Source: Zobellella iuensis
Lineage (GTDB): Bacteria > Pseudomonadota > Gammaproteobacteria > Enterobacterales > Aeromonadaceae
Length of the DNA: 64,000 nucleotides
Assembly: GCF_016746085.1 (NCBI RefSeq)
Contig: NZ_JAERTZ010000013.1
Location: 62,001 to 126,000 of the forward strand
Direction: 5' to 3'
The position numbers and the translations under genes were made by a program. Each line of letters opens with the position of its first letter. Positions within the stretch are counted from its first letter, which is position 1. Shown piece after piece: positions 45,372 to 54,034 of this stretch. A model generated the notes under the pieces. That model saw nothing but the letters and a program-made list of their open reading frames with translations, had not been told where the DNA came from and made no database searches.

Positions 45372-46883
45372 TCACTCTTCGGTATTGTTAATGCCGGCCC
45401 GGTTCAGCAGGAACTGGGTCAACAGCGGTACCGGGCGGCCGGTGGCGCCTTTTTCCTTGCCGCTCTTCCAGGCGGTGCCGGCCACATCCAGGTGCGCCCA
45501 GTTGTACTTCTTGGTGAAGCGGCTGAGGAAGCAGGCGGCGGTGATGGTGCCTGCCGGACGGCCACCGATATTGGCCATGTCGGCGAAGGGACTTTCCAGC
45601 TGTTCCTGGTATTCATCACTCATGGGCAGGCGCCAGGCCCGGTCGCCGGCCTGCTCGGAGGCGTTGAGCAGCTCGTGGGCCAGGGGGTTGTGGTTGGCCA
45701 GCAGCCCCGAGGTGTGGTGACCCAGGGCGATGATGCAGGCGCCGGTAAGGGTGGCCACATCCACCACCGCTTCCGGTTCGAAGCGCTCGATAAAGGTCAG
45801 CGCGTCGCACAACACCAGCCGGCCTTCGGCGTCGGTGTTGAGCACTTCCACCGTCTGCCCGGACATGGTGGTGAGGATATCGCCGGGGCGGTAAGCATTA
45901 CCGTCGGGCATGTTCTCGCAACCGGCCAGCACCGCCACCACGTTGATAGGCAGCTGCAGCTCGGCCAGGGCGTGCATGGTGCCCAGCACGGAAGCCGCCC
46001 CTCCCATGTCGTATTTCATCTCGTCCATGCCGTCGGCCGGTTTGAGCGAGATACCGCCGGCGTCGAAGGTCAGGCCCTTGCCCACCAGGGCGATGGGACG
46101 GGCGCCGGCATCCGGATTGCCCTTGTATTCGATCACGGCCATCATGGCTTCGTTATGGGAGCCGCGGGCTACCGCCAGGTAGGCATTCATGCCCAGTTCG
46201 GCCATTTCCTGCTCACCGATCACCCGGGTGCTGATATTGTCGTAGGCGTCGGCCAGCTGGCGCGCCTGGGAGGCCAGGTAGGCCGGGTTGCAGACATTGG
46301 GCGGCATATTGGCCACGTCCCGGCAGATGCGTACGCCTTTGGCTACGGCCAGACCATGGTGGATGGCGCGCTCACCTATGGTCAGCTCCCGTCGCGTCGG
46401 CACATTGAACACCAGCTTGCGCAGCGGGCGGCGCGGCTCGGCCTTGTTGGTCTTGAACTGGTCGAAGGTATAGAGGCTGGACTGGGTGGTTTCCACCGCC
46501 TGGCGGACTTTCCAGTAGGTGTCGCGGCCCTTGACGTGCAGTTCGGTAAGGAAACACACTGCCTCCATGGAGCCGGTTTCATTGAGGGTGCTGATGGTTT
46601 TTCTGATGATCTGTTTATACTGGCGTTCGTCGAGCTCACGCTCCTTGCCGCAGCCCACCAGCAGTACCCGCTCGCCCAGCACGCCGGGTACCTGGTGCAG
46701 CAGCAGCATCTGACCGGCCTTGCCTTCCAGATCGCCACGGCGCAGCAGGGAACTCAGGTAACCGTCGCTGATTTTGTCCAGCTGTTCGGCCACCGGCGAC
46801 AAACGGCGAGGTTCAAAGACGCCGACCACGATGCAGGCGCTGCGCTGTTTTTCGGGACTACCACTTTTAACACTGAACTCCAT
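45372..46883 (-). CDS. pepA: Leucyl aminopeptidase PepA
   Basis: Cytosolic M17 zinc/manganese aminopeptidase; E. coli PepA also binds DNA in Xer recombination and carAB control. The 503-residue protein has an N-terminal macro-like domain and a catalytic domain with [20 protein letters not shown] (about 262-281) and the signature [10 protein letters not shown] (about 346-355). The ATG at 46883 is 6 bp after TAGGAGA. First gene of pepA-holC-valS, divergent from lptFG. Confidence 0.96.
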   Translation of the reverse strand: MEFSVKSGSPEKQRSACIVVGVFEPRRLSPVAEQLDKISDGYLSSLLRRGDLEGKAGQMLLLHQVPGVLGERVLLVGCGKERELDERQYKQIIRKTISTLNETGSMEAVCFLTELHVKGRDTYWKVRQAVETTQSSLYTFDQFKTNKAEPRRPLRKLVFNVPTRRELTIGERAIHHGLAVAKGVRICRDVANMPPNVCNPAYLASQARQLADAYDNISTRVIGEQEMAELGMNAYLAVARGSHNEAMMAVIEYKGNPDAGARPIALVGKGLTFDAGGISLKPADGMDEMKYDMGGAASVLGTMHALAELQLPINVVAVLAGCENMPDGNAYRPGDILTTMSGQTVEVLNTDAEGRLVLCDALTFIERFEPEAVVDVATLTGACIIALGHHTSGLLANHNPLAHELLNASEQAGDRAWRLPMSDEYQEQLESPFADMANIGGRPAGTITAACFLSRFTKKYNWAHLDVAGTAWKSGKEKGATGRPVPLLTQFLLNRAGINNTEE

Positions 46884-46981
46884 GGATTCTCCTACAGCTT
46901 GAAGACAATGGGCGCCAGATGAACGATAATGATGACCATCGCCAAAAGGCACCGATCTTCGCGTACTTAATATGCGAAAAT

Positions 46982-47008
46982 CGTAATTTTACGCTTATTC
47001 TTAAGCGT
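46982..47008. repeat. Two adjacent inverted repeats between pepA and lptF
   Basis: CGTAA/TTACG (46982-46993, 2-bp centre) is immediately followed, with partial overlap, by ACGCTTA/TAAGCGT (46991-46997 and 47002-47008, 4-bp centre). They lie in the AT-rich divergent promoter region and may be operator sites; no regulator is recognised. Confidence 0.45.
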
Positions 47009-47035
47009 TTCCATTAAAAAAGACAAGTTTACACT
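47008..47035 (+). promoter_or_regulatory. candidate promoter for lptFG
   Basis: TTTCCA (47008-47013) and TACACT (47030-47035), 16-bp spacing. The predicted start is only a few bases before the GTG of lptF, so the message would be nearly leaderless; another promoter further upstream is possible. Confidence 0.35.
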
Positions 47036-47045
47036 GGGATTAACG

Positions 47046-48155
47046 GTGATTGCATTCCGCTATTTGTTTCGGGAAACCCTGAAGACTCAGCTGGCCGTGT
47101 TGTTCGTCTTGCTGCTTATCTTTATCAGCCAGAATTTTATCGAGGTACTGGGCGAGGCGGCCAGTGGCAAGATCCCCGGAACCCTGGTGGGCAAGTTGCT
47201 GCTGCTCAACATGCCGGAAATGACCACCCTGATGCTGCCGGTCAGCCTCTTTATTGGCATTCTGTTCGCCCATGGCCGGCTTTATGCCGAAAGTGAAATG
47301 ACGGTGATGCGCGCCGTGGGCATGGGGCCCGGCAAGATCATGCGTGCTACCCTGATCCTGGCCCTGTTCTGGACGGCGCTGGCGCTGGCTAATTCACTCT
47401 GGCTCAACCCCTGGTCCAAGGCGCAGATTTATCAGCTGCGGGATCAGATCCAGTCCGATCCGGGGTTTGCGGTTCTGCGCGAAGCCCGCTTTATGAGCCT
47501 GGACGGTGGTCGTATCGTGGCTTACGTCGAAGAGCTGAAGCCGGATAGTGCCGGCGATCGCCTGAATCGGTTGTTTGTAGTGCAACGAGGCCAGGCCCTG
47601 CAAGCGCCGAGCATAGTGGTGGCCGACGGCGGCCGCATCCATGAGCGAGACGGCGGCCAATGGCTGACCCTGGAGGAGGGGCGGCGTTACAGCGGTACGC
47701 CCGGCAATCGCCAGTTCGATGTGGCCGAGTTCGGCGAATACAGTGCCTATATCCGGCCCGTCGAGGTAGAAGCGTCGGAACACAAGGCGGCGGCCAGTGA
47801 TAGTGTCGCCCTTTGGCAATCGGAAGAATTGCAGGATATCACCGAGCTGCAGTGGCGCCTGGTCATGCCGCTGTCGGCCCTGGTGCTGACCCTGATGGTG
47901 GTGCCGCTGGCGGTGGTGAATCCGCGCCAGGGGCGTTATGCCAAGCTGTTGCCGGCGATATTGCTGTATCTGGCCTACTTCCTGCTGCAAAGTGCCGCCC
48001 GCTCGGCGGTGGAGGCGGGCAGCCTGCCGGTGTATCCCGGACTGTATACGGTGCCGCTGTTGTTCCTGCTGCTGGTGGCGCTGCCGCTCAATCTGCTGGA
48101 AACGGCCTGGTGGAGCCAGACCCGGGAAAAATTCAAAGGGAGCAAAGCCGCCTGA
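47046..48155 (+). CDS. lptF: LPS export ABC transporter permease LptF
   Basis: Inner-membrane permease that with LptG and LptB2 extracts lipopolysaccharide for transport. The 369-residue protein starts at a GTG (VIAFRYLFRETLKTQ) and has the family topology: three N-terminal helices, a periplasmic beta-jellyroll domain (about 125-265) and three C-terminal helices including LVMPLSALVLTLMVVPLAVVNPRQGRY (split). Its TGA overlaps the lptG start. Confidence 0.95.
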   Translation: MIAFRYLFRETLKTQLAVLFVLLLIFISQNFIEVLGEAASGKIPGTLVGKLLLLNMPEMTTLMLPVSLFIGILFAHGRLYAESEMTVMRAVGMGPGKIMRATLILALFWTALALANSLWLNPWSKAQIYQLRDQIQSDPGFAVLREARFMSLDGGRIVAYVEELKPDSAGDRLNRLFVVQRGQALQAPSIVVADGGRIHERDGGQWLTLEEGRRYSGTPGNRQFDVAEFGEYSAYIRPVEVEASEHKAAASDSVALWQSEELQDITELQWRLVMPLSALVLTLMVVPLAVVNPRQGRYAKLLPAILLYLAYFLLQSAARSAVEAGSLPVYPGLYTVPLLFLLLVALPLNLLETAWWSQTREKFKGSKAA

Positions 48156-49225
48156 TGTTCAGTATTCTCGATCGTTACATCGGCCGTACCGTGCTGATGT
48201 CCATATTGTTGTGCGAACTGACCCTGGTGGGGCTTTCGGCCATTATCCGTTATGTGGAGCAATTGCGTAGCGTGGGCGAGGGCAGCTATACCCTGTTGGC
48301 GGCGTTTTACTATGTGCTGCTGTCCATGCCCAAGGAAATCGTGCTGTTCTTCCCCATTGCCGCCCTGCTCGGCGGCCTGATCGGCCTGGGCCAACTGGCC
48401 AGCAGCAGCGAGCTGGTGGTGATGCAGGCCTCCGGCAGCTCCCGCTTCAACATTGTCATCAGCGCCCTGAAAACCGCCCTGCCGTTGATGTTGCTGATCA
48501 TGCTGATGGGCGAATACGTGGCGCCGGTGACCAAGTTGACGGCGGATGATTTGCGTACCCAGGCCCGTTCCAACGGCCAGGTGGTGCTGTCGGTACACGG
48601 GGTCTGGGCCAAGGACAGCCAAGCCTACATCAATATCGGCCAGGCCCGGCGCGACGGTACCCTGAGCAACGTCACCCTCTATTATTTTGATGACGACCTG
48701 AAGCTCAACCGCATCACTCAGGCGGTCAGCGCCGCTTACGAAGGCGGTGAATGGCAACTGAGCAATGTGACCGATACGATTTTCAATCACGGGGTGTCCA
48801 TCGTGACCGAGCAGCAGGGCACTCGGGCCTGGCATTCCAGCCTGACCCCGGAAAAGCTGGGCGTGGTGTCCATCGACCCTGATGAGCTGTCGATGCGCGG
48901 CCTGTGGGAGTACCAGGCCTACCTGGAGGACAACCGCCAGGACGGCAGTCGTTATGCCCTGGAGTTCTGGCGCAAGGCGCTGCAGCCGGTGATGGTGATC
49001 GCCATGATGCTGCTGGCGTCGTCTTTCGTGTTCGGTGCCCTGCGCAGCGTGACCATGGGCGCCCGCTTGCTGATGGGCATATTGTTCGGCTTCGGCTTTT
49101 ATGTGGCCAACGAGGTGTTCGGTCCCATCAGCCTGGTTTACGAGGTGCCGCCGGTGCTCGGCGCTTTGGGGCCCAGCTTGTTGTTTATCGGGGTGGCGCT
49201 GTTTTTGCTGAATCGCCGGGCTTAA
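48155..49225 (+). CDS. lptG: LPS export ABC transporter permease LptG
   Basis: Partner permease of LptF. The 356-residue protein starts MFSILDRYIGRTVLMSILLCE, has six predicted membrane helices split by a periplasmic beta domain, and the conserved C-terminal segment FGALRSVTMGARLLMGILFGFGFY (split, about 290-313). The ATG at 48155 overlaps the lptF stop. The frame extending back to 47813 lies inside lptF. Converges on the RDD gene. Confidence 0.95.
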   Translation: MFSILDRYIGRTVLMSILLCELTLVGLSAIIRYVEQLRSVGEGSYTLLAAFYYVLLSMPKEIVLFFPIAALLGGLIGLGQLASSSELVVMQASGSSRFNIVISALKTALPLMLLIMLMGEYVAPVTKLTADDLRTQARSNGQVVLSVHGVWAKDSQAYINIGQARRDGTLSNVTLYYFDDDLKLNRITQAVSAAYEGGEWQLSNVTDTIFNHGVSIVTEQQGTRAWHSSLTPEKLGVVSIDPDELSMRGLWEYQAYLEDNRQDGSRYALEFWRKALQPVMVIAMMLLASSFVFGALRSVTMGARLLMGILFGFGFYVANEVFGPISLVYEVPPVLGALGPSLLFIGVALFLLNRRA

Positions 49226-49280
49226 AAGCGGGGATTAGGGATTAGGAATTTTATCCTTTCCAGTCCCCGGCCCCCGGCAA

Positions 49281-49775
49281 TCAATCACGGCTCAACAGCT
49301 GCCGGTTCTGCTCCTTGGTCAGTACCACCACCTCGCAGTCGGCGATTTTGTCCTGCAGGGCAAGCCTGCTGCCTGGGTTGAGCCAGACCCAGAAGTTGCC
49401 CAGCCCGAGCAGGGCGCTGGCCGCCCGGATCAGGGCCTGGGTCAGGGTGAGCAGGCTGCCATCGGTGTTCTGCACCCGCAGCCGCCAGGCGCGCATGCCG
49501 ATGGTCTGGCCGCTGCTATGCCAAAACCAGCAATAAAAACCCAGTACCACGCTCAGCAGGTAGAGGCTGTAAAGCCGGCTGGCGCCGAGCAGGGCGGCGG
49601 TATCCTCGTGTTGCCCGAGGCTGAGCCAGCCCATGACAAGAGCCAGCTGGGTCAGGCCGAAGCCGATAAAGCCGGCCACCATCAACAGCGCCGCCACCAC
49701 CAGTAAGTCGTAGAGCCAGGCTCCCAGGCGGCGCATCACGCCGGCCCTGGGCAGCCCTTTATAAGTAGAAATCAC
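49281..49775 (-). CDS. RDD-family membrane protein
   Basis: A 164-residue protein with the RDD domain: R..D near the first helix (RRLGAWLYDLLVV, about 15-27), further helices at about 30-50 and 68-85, and the late GQTIGMRAWRLRVQNTDG and QDKIADCEVVVL segments with the conserved Asp. RDD proteins are often linked to transport or Na+/H+ exchange, but the function of this one is unknown. A similar gene adjoins lptG in several related genomes as far as I recall. Confidence 0.85.
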   Translation of the reverse strand: MISTYKGLPRAGVMRRLGAWLYDLLVVAALLMVAGFIGFGLTQLALVMGWLSLGQHEDTAALLGASRLYSLYLLSVVLGFYCWFWHSSGQTIGMRAWRLRVQNTDGSLLTLTQALIRAASALLGLGNFWVWLNPGSRLALQDKIADCEVVVLTKEQNRQLLSRD

Positions 49776-49889
49776 CAGACATCATCCGCCGCACAAAAAG
49801 AGCCAGTATTCTAGCAAAACCGGGGCTGGGGGTAACCTTTGCATTACGCACAATTAATGCGCAATCACCCCGGCCGGTTCAGAATATGC

Positions 49890-49917
49890 TTGCGGGCCAT
49901 AGGTGGATACGTATAAT
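49890..49917 (+). promoter_or_regulatory. promoter of tRNA-Leu(CAA)
   Basis: TTGCGG (49890-49895) and a consensus TATAAT (49912-49917) with 16-bp spacing lie 32 bp before the tRNA. Confidence 0.7.
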
Positions 49918-49949
49918 GCAAACCGCTTACCTAGGTGAGCCTACCAAGT

Positions 49950-50034
49950 GGCAGTGTGATGAAATTGGTAGACATGAGTGATTCAAAATCACTTGCCTTC
50001 GGGCGTGCCGGTTCGAGTCCGGCCACTGCTACCA
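49950..50034 (+). tRNA. tRNA-Leu (anticodon CAA)
   Basis: An 85-nt class II tRNA with encoded CCA. Acceptor GGCAGTG pairs with CACTGCT (first pair G-U); anticodon CAA at 49984-49986 within the stem AGTGA/TCACT; variable arm and T-loop GTTCGAGTCC follow. It has its own consensus promoter and terminator. Confidence 0.95.
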
Positions 50035-50035
50035 T

Positions 50036-50062
50036 AAAACCCAGCCGATGCTGGGTTTTTTT
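50036..50062 (+). terminator. Rho-independent terminator of tRNA-Leu(CAA)
   Basis: AACCCAGC (50038-50045), loop CGAT and GCTGGGTT (50050-50057) followed by a T-run. Confidence 0.9.
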
Positions 50063-50109
50063 GTTTTTGCTAAGCTGACATACAGCTTCACTGCTCAGAG
50101 TTCACGTCC

Positions 50110-51459
50110 ATGTTAAAGCCCGGCCAGCTGGTTACCGTTTCTGTTCATAGCCTTACCGACAAAGGGGATGGTATCGCCACCCTGGAGGGACGCCCGCTCT
50201 ATATTGAAGGCATCCTGCCCGGTGAGCGGGCCGAGGTGCGCCTGACCCTGGTCAAGCCCAACTATTGCCACGGCCAGGCGGTGCAACTGCTGCAGGCCGC
50301 CGCCGCCCGCTGCCAGGATTTCTGCCCCTACACCGCTTGTGGCGGCTGTCAGCTGCGGGTCATGAGCAACAGTGCCCAGCTCGAGCTGAAGCGGCAATTG
50401 CTGCTGGAGGCGCTGCAGGCCCAGGGGCTGGACTGCCCCGTGGCCCAGACGCTCGGCATGGACGAGCCCTACCACTATCGTAACAAGGCCCAGTACGCGG
50501 TACAGCCCGGTCCCTATATCGGTTTTTACGCCAAGCACAGCCATCAGTTGGTGGAGGTCGATGAATGCCGGGTGCAGGCGCCGGAGACCACCGAAGTGGT
50601 GCGCCTGATCCGGAGCTGGATGCGCCAGTGTGCCGTACCCGCCTATAACGAAGCGCTGCACGTCGGCTGCGTGCGCCATATCATGGTGCGCAACGGGGTC
50701 AACAGCGGCGAGGTGATGGTGGTGCTGGTGGTGGCGGAAATGCCCGCGGAGGCGGCGCTGGAGCAACTGGTGGCGCAGCTCGGGCCGGTCCCCGGCCTGG
50801 CCAGCCTGATCCTCAATCTCAATACCGCAACCGGCAACCGGGTGCTGGGCCCGGACAATCGCCTGCTGTGGGGAAAAGACAGCATCGACGACAGCCTGGA
50901 TGGCCTGGCCTTTTCCATTTCGCCCCTGTCGTTCTATCAGGTCAACCCGCGCCAGACCGAGGTACTGTATCGGGAAGCGCTGCGGCAGGCGAGCCTGCAG
51001 GGGCATGAGGTGGTGTTCGATCTCTACTGCGGCATCGGCACCATCGCCTTGTTTATGTCCCGCAAAGCGCATCGGGTGATCGGCATCGAGCTGGTGCCCG
51101 AAGCCATTGCCGATGCCCGTGCCAATGCGGCCCTGAATGCCATCAGCAACGTCGAATTCCACCAGGGGGCGGCGGAGTTGCGGGTTCCCGAGCTTTATGC
51201 CGAGGGAGTGCGGGCCGACGTGGTGGTGGTGGATCCGCCACGCAAAGGCTGTGATCCGGCCCTGCTGGAAACCTTGGCCCGGATGCGCCCGGAGCGGCTG
51301 GTGTATGTGTCCTGCAATCCCAAGACCCTGGCCCGGGATCTGGCCTGGCTGACCGACCATGGTTTTGTTCTGGAGCAGGCGACACCGGTGGACATGTTCC
51401 CCCATACCATGCATGTGGAAACCGTGGCCCTGCTGACCCGGCGGGCCGACGAGAAATAA
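50110..51459 (+). CDS. TRAM-domain RNA (uracil-5-)-methyltransferase, RlmCD/RlmD family
   Basis: SAM-dependent m5U methyltransferase for 23S rRNA (U1939 and/or U747). The 449-residue protein has a TRAM domain (about 1-60), a Cys-rich cluster C-x3-C-x4-C-x2-C-like (CQDFCPYTACGGCQ, about 69-82), SAM motif DLYCGIGTIALFMSRKA (about 304-320), DPPRKGCD (about 378-385) and catalytic Cys in YVSCNPKTLARDL (about 397-409). The SFYQVNPRQTEVLYREAL region and the overall style look more like Firmicutes RlmCD than E. coli RlmD, hinting at horizontal origin. Target is inferred. Confidence 0.88.
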   Translation: MLKPGQLVTVSVHSLTDKGDGIATLEGRPLYIEGILPGERAEVRLTLVKPNYCHGQAVQLLQAAAARCQDFCPYTACGGCQLRVMSNSAQLELKRQLLLEALQAQGLDCPVAQTLGMDEPYHYRNKAQYAVQPGPYIGFYAKHSHQLVEVDECRVQAPETTEVVRLIRSWMRQCAVPAYNEALHVGCVRHIMVRNGVNSGEVMVVLVVAEMPAEAALEQLVAQLGPVPGLASLILNLNTATGNRVLGPDNRLLWGKDSIDDSLDGLAFSISPLSFYQVNPRQTEVLYREALRQASLQGHEVVFDLYCGIGTIALFMSRKAHRVIGIELVPEAIADARANAALNAISNVEFHQGAAELRVPELYAEGVRADVVVVDPPRKGCDPALLETLARMRPERLVYVSCNPKTLARDLAWLTDHGFVLEQATPVDMFPHTMHVETVALLTRRADEK

Positions 51460-51463
51460 AACC

Positions 51464-51491
51464 TTGCAAATTAATAAATGATAATTATTAT
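51464..51491 (+). promoter_or_regulatory. promoter of the Fur-boxed small membrane protein
   Basis: TTGCAA (51464-51469) and TATTAT (51486-51491), 16-bp spacing. The -10 lies inside the Fur box, so bound Fur would exclude RNA polymerase. Confidence 0.6.
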
Positions 51492-51493
51492 CA
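51479..51493 (+). promoter_or_regulatory. Fur box (perfect 7-1-7 palindrome)
   Basis: TGATAATTATTATCA matches the Fur 7-1-7 consensus TGATAATNATTATCA at every defined position. It overlaps the candidate -10 element, the classic location for Fe2+-Fur repression. Confidence 0.85.
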
Positions 51494-51516
51494 ATAACTC
51501 GACAGAGGAGGCGGAT

Positions 51517-51717
51517 ATGGTCGTGTTATTGGTATTGGGTTGGTTATTGCTGGTGTGGTGGGTGCCTGCCACGGCACTCACCCTGTGGTTGAGTGCCGGT
51601 TTCGCCCTCTTCGCCCTGGTGCTGGCCATGCCTTCGGTCAGCCGGTACTGGTACTGGTTACCGGTGGGCGGCCTGGCCGGGCTGGGGTTGACACTGGGGT
51701 TGCTGTTGGGCGCCTGA
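51517..51717 (+). CDS. 66-residue membrane protein under predicted Fur control
   Basis: Very hydrophobic small protein with two predicted membrane helices (about 2-38, interrupted by P15, and 44-65), Trp/Leu-rich, with almost no soluble part. The ATG at 51517 has AGGAGG 7 bp upstream and a short leader after the predicted promoter. The frame could extend to 51478 but that would start inside the Fur box. No family is recognised. Iron-repressed expression is inferred from the operator; a role in iron transport or membrane adaptation is only a suggestion. Confidence 0.75.
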   Translation: MVVLLVLGWLLLVWWVPATALTLWLSAGFALFALVLAMPSVSRYWYWLPVGGLAGLGLTLGLLLGA

Positions 51718-51749
51718 AGCGGGCAGGCGCGGCTCCTTCCCGGTCCGGT

Positions 51750-52583
51750 TCAAGGCTGTCGCTTGTTTTCCCGCAGCAGGGCCTCGACCCGGTCCAGCTG
51801 TTCCCGCAACTGGCCCAGCTCCTGATGCAGCGCCCGGCTCTCCTGCTCCGGTCCTTCCCCGTTTTCTGCCTTGAACTTGGCACTCTCGCTCTGCATGACC
51901 TCCAGCACTATGCCGATCATCATGTTGAGGAAGATAAAGGCGGTGAGGAAGATAAAGGTGATGTAGTAAATCCAGCTGTAGGGATACACCTCCATGGTGT
52001 CGTACATCACATCGGTCCAGTCTTCGAAGGTGGCGATGCGGAACAGGGTCAGCATCGCCAGGCTGATATTGCCCCACAGGAAGGTGTCGATATCTTCGAA
52101 GATAAAGCTGCCGATGGCCGCATAGATATAGAAGATGATGAACATCAGCAACGCCACATAGCCCATGCGCGGAATCGACACCACCAGGGCATTGAGCAGC
52201 ACCCGCAGCTCGGGGATCATGGACACCAGCCGCAGGGCGCGGAACACCCGCAGCAAACGGGCAATCAGCACCGTTTCGGTGCTGTCGATGGGAATGATGC
52301 TGGCCAGCACTATCACCAGATCGAAGAGGTTCCAGCCGGATTTGAAAAAGTCCTTGAACCTGGGCTCGGCGGCCATGCGAATGGCGATCTCCACCAGGAA
52401 GAACAGGGTGACGGCGGCATCCAGCACCGCCAGGATATGCTCGAAGCGATTGACGTTGTCATAGGTCTTGGCCCCCACCACCAGGGCGGACAGCACGATA
52501 ACGCTGATGACGAAGCCTTCGAACAGCTTGTTGCTGCGTAAACGCAAAAACCGGGCCTGCAACTGGGCGAATCCGTTACTCAT
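51750..52583 (-). CDS. Voltage-gated-type ion channel (bacterial Nav/ion transporter family)
   Basis: A 277-residue six-helix channel subunit, expected to form tetramers in the inner membrane. S4 carries four arginines at three-residue spacing (R109, R112, R115, R118), so voltage sensing is likely. The pore loop reads TLFRIATFEDWTD, with filter residues E187, D188 and D191; this is more acidic than the ESW filter of NaChBac-type channels, so selectivity may differ. The C-terminus (about 245-275) is a coiled-coil as in BacNav channels. Converges on the small Fur-controlled gene. Confidence 0.88.
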   Translation of the reverse strand: MSNGFAQLQARFLRLRSNKLFEGFVISVIVLSALVVGAKTYDNVNRFEHILAVLDAAVTLFFLVEIAIRMAAEPRFKDFFKSGWNLFDLVIVLASIIPIDSTETVLIARLLRVFRALRLVSMIPELRVLLNALVVSIPRMGYVALLMFIIFYIYAAIGSFIFEDIDTFLWGNISLAMLTLFRIATFEDWTDVMYDTMEVYPYSWIYYITFIFLTAFIFLNMMIGIVLEVMQSESAKFKAENGEGPEQESRALHQELGQLREQLDRVEALLRENKRQP

Positions 52584-52723
52584 CTGCTATTACTTCTCGA
52601 AACTAAAAGGGTGATCTTGACGGGGCCATGCATTCGGGCATGGCAGGCTGAGGCTGCATGGTAATACAGCCGCCGGTCTGATGTCACCTGGTGCTTGGCT
52701 CATTCCGCCGGCGGTGCAGGTTA

Positions 52724-52751
52724 AAGGGAGCGGCGGCCTCCGGGCCGCCGC
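52724..52751 (-). terminator. GC-rich terminator-like hairpin after the CBS gene
   Basis: GCGGCGGCC (52730-52738) and GGCCGCCGC (52743-52751), loop TCCG, followed on the minus strand by TCCCTTTAA. Strong stem, weak T-tract. Confidence 0.55.
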
Positions 52752-52756
52752 CGCGC

Positions 52757-53317
52757 TCAGGATGAGAGCGAATCAAAAATATTGAGGAAGGTGGGCGTTT
52801 TACGGATGTCGAGCCGCATCCCCAGTCGCTGCGCGATATCCCGAGCCGAGATCAGGCCCCGGATCTGGTGCGATTCCCGGTCGATGACCAGGCAGTGCCG
52901 CTCACCATTGGACTGCAGGGCATGGATCACATCGGCGATGGCACCTTGCTGCAGCTGCTGATAATCCAGCGCCCTGAGTTTATCCCTCGGACACATCAGG
53001 TCGGTGACCAGTATCTCGTTGCGGCTGTCGCCGTTGGCGACGCGCTGTACGAAGGCCTGGTCGCTCAATTGATCGAGATGAATAAGGCCAAGCAGCTCTT
53101 CCCGCGAGTCCACCACCAGCTTCAGTTTGGTATGGTCGTGGTGCATCATTTCCAGCACATCGGCCGCCCGGGTATCGGCGTCTATCATGGTGGGCGGGTT
53201 CTGCTTGAAATCGTTCAGCAGGCCGAGGGCCGGCGAGTTCAGCTCCAGATCGGGAATATCCCCGGGCTGAACCAGGTGATCACGGTGCTCGACGGCATAC
53301 AGATGCAGTGTTTTCAT
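52757..53317 (-). CDS. Tandem CBS-domain protein
   Basis: A 186-residue cytoplasmic protein with an N-terminal segment of about 35 residues followed by two CBS domains (about 40-100, with PTMIDADTRAADVLEMM; and about 105-175, with VTDLMCPRD and GLISARDIAQRLG). CBS pairs bind adenosine nucleotides and act as energy or redox sensors; no catalytic domain is attached, so a regulatory partner is expected. The ATG at 53317 has a strong GGAGGA site. Similar small CBS proteins are widespread but their partners are not established. Confidence 0.85.
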   Translation of the reverse strand: MKTLHLYAVEHRDHLVQPGDIPDLELNSPALGLLNDFKQNPPTMIDADTRAADVLEMMHHDHTKLKLVVDSREELLGLIHLDQLSDQAFVQRVANGDSRNEILVTDLMCPRDKLRALDYQQLQQGAIADVIHALQSNGERHCLVIDRESHQIRGLISARDIAQRLGMRLDIRKTPTFLNIFDSLSS

Positions 53318-53375
53318 GTCGTTCCTCCTCGACCCTTTCGGGGAAAGGGCCACAGACAATCAAAGATGAAGGGGG

Positions 53376-53717
53376 TCAGGCCAGCTGATCCCGGTGTCTG
53401 GTATGGGAAACGGAAAGTGGGGGGGCGCGTACCTGGCGCTCGGTCAGGAAATGGAGCTGAGCCGCAGGCGCCGTGACCAGCTGCCGCTGCGCGAGCCAAG
53501 GCCAGGTTTTTCTGCCGTGCTGGTGAGATAGGCCTTGCTCAGGGTCATCATTCCCTTCCTGCTCCGGTTGGAACAGGGGGGGACCTTCCGGCGGGTTCAC
53601 CACCTGGGCATGCTGATCCGCTGCCGCCAGCAGCGAGGGCTCGGCCACGACCGGGGCCGGCGGCGAGCAAAGCAGGCTGAGATACAACAGCAGGGTGAAG
53701 GCGCTGAGCCAAGGCAA
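53376..53717 (-). CDS. Hypothetical small secreted protein (TTG start)
   Basis: A 113-residue frame with a convincing signal peptide (SAFTLLLYLSLLCSPPAPVVA, then EPSLL) and a Pro/Gln-rich low-complexity mature part. The only possible start is TTG at 53717, with TGGAGAG 5 bp upstream; an in-frame stop lies four codons further up. No family recognised. The export signal is the main evidence that it is real. A 60-residue ATG frame in another phase (53548-53730) is less convincing. Confidence 0.45.
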   Translation of the reverse strand: MPWLSAFTLLLYLSLLCSPPAPVVAEPSLLAAADQHAQVVNPPEGPPLFQPEQEGNDDPEQGLSHQHGRKTWPWLAQRQLVTAPAAQLHFLTERQVRAPPLSVSHTRHRDQLA

Positions 53718-53875
53718 ACCGGCTCTCCATTAACGAAGCATTAACAACATGCGGGCATCATCCGACGAATCGGTAACAAAGGCAAGGGGGAAGACCGAAA
53801 ACAGAAAAACACCAATCGGTGTCGGTGTGCTGGTCAGATAAAAAGGGTGAAGTTAGCGGCTGTTACTGACAATCG

Positions 53876-53961
53876 TGGTGCGAAAGGGGGGACTTGAACC
53901 CCCACGTCCGAAGGACACTAACACCTGAAGCTAGCGCGTCTACCAATTCCGCCACCCTCGC
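53876..53961 (-). tRNA. tRNA-Leu (anticodon CAG), copy 1
   Basis: An 86-nt class II tRNA with encoded CCA. Anticodon CAG is complementary to 53925-53927. Acceptor GCGAGGG pairs with CTTTCGC, using G-U pairs. Last transcribed of three tandem copies. Confidence 0.95.
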
Positions 53962-54034
53962 ATACCTGATTGTCCGGCTGTTTTAGATGAGCCACCATCC
54001 TGATTTTGAGTATATGACCAAACTGCATGGAGTC

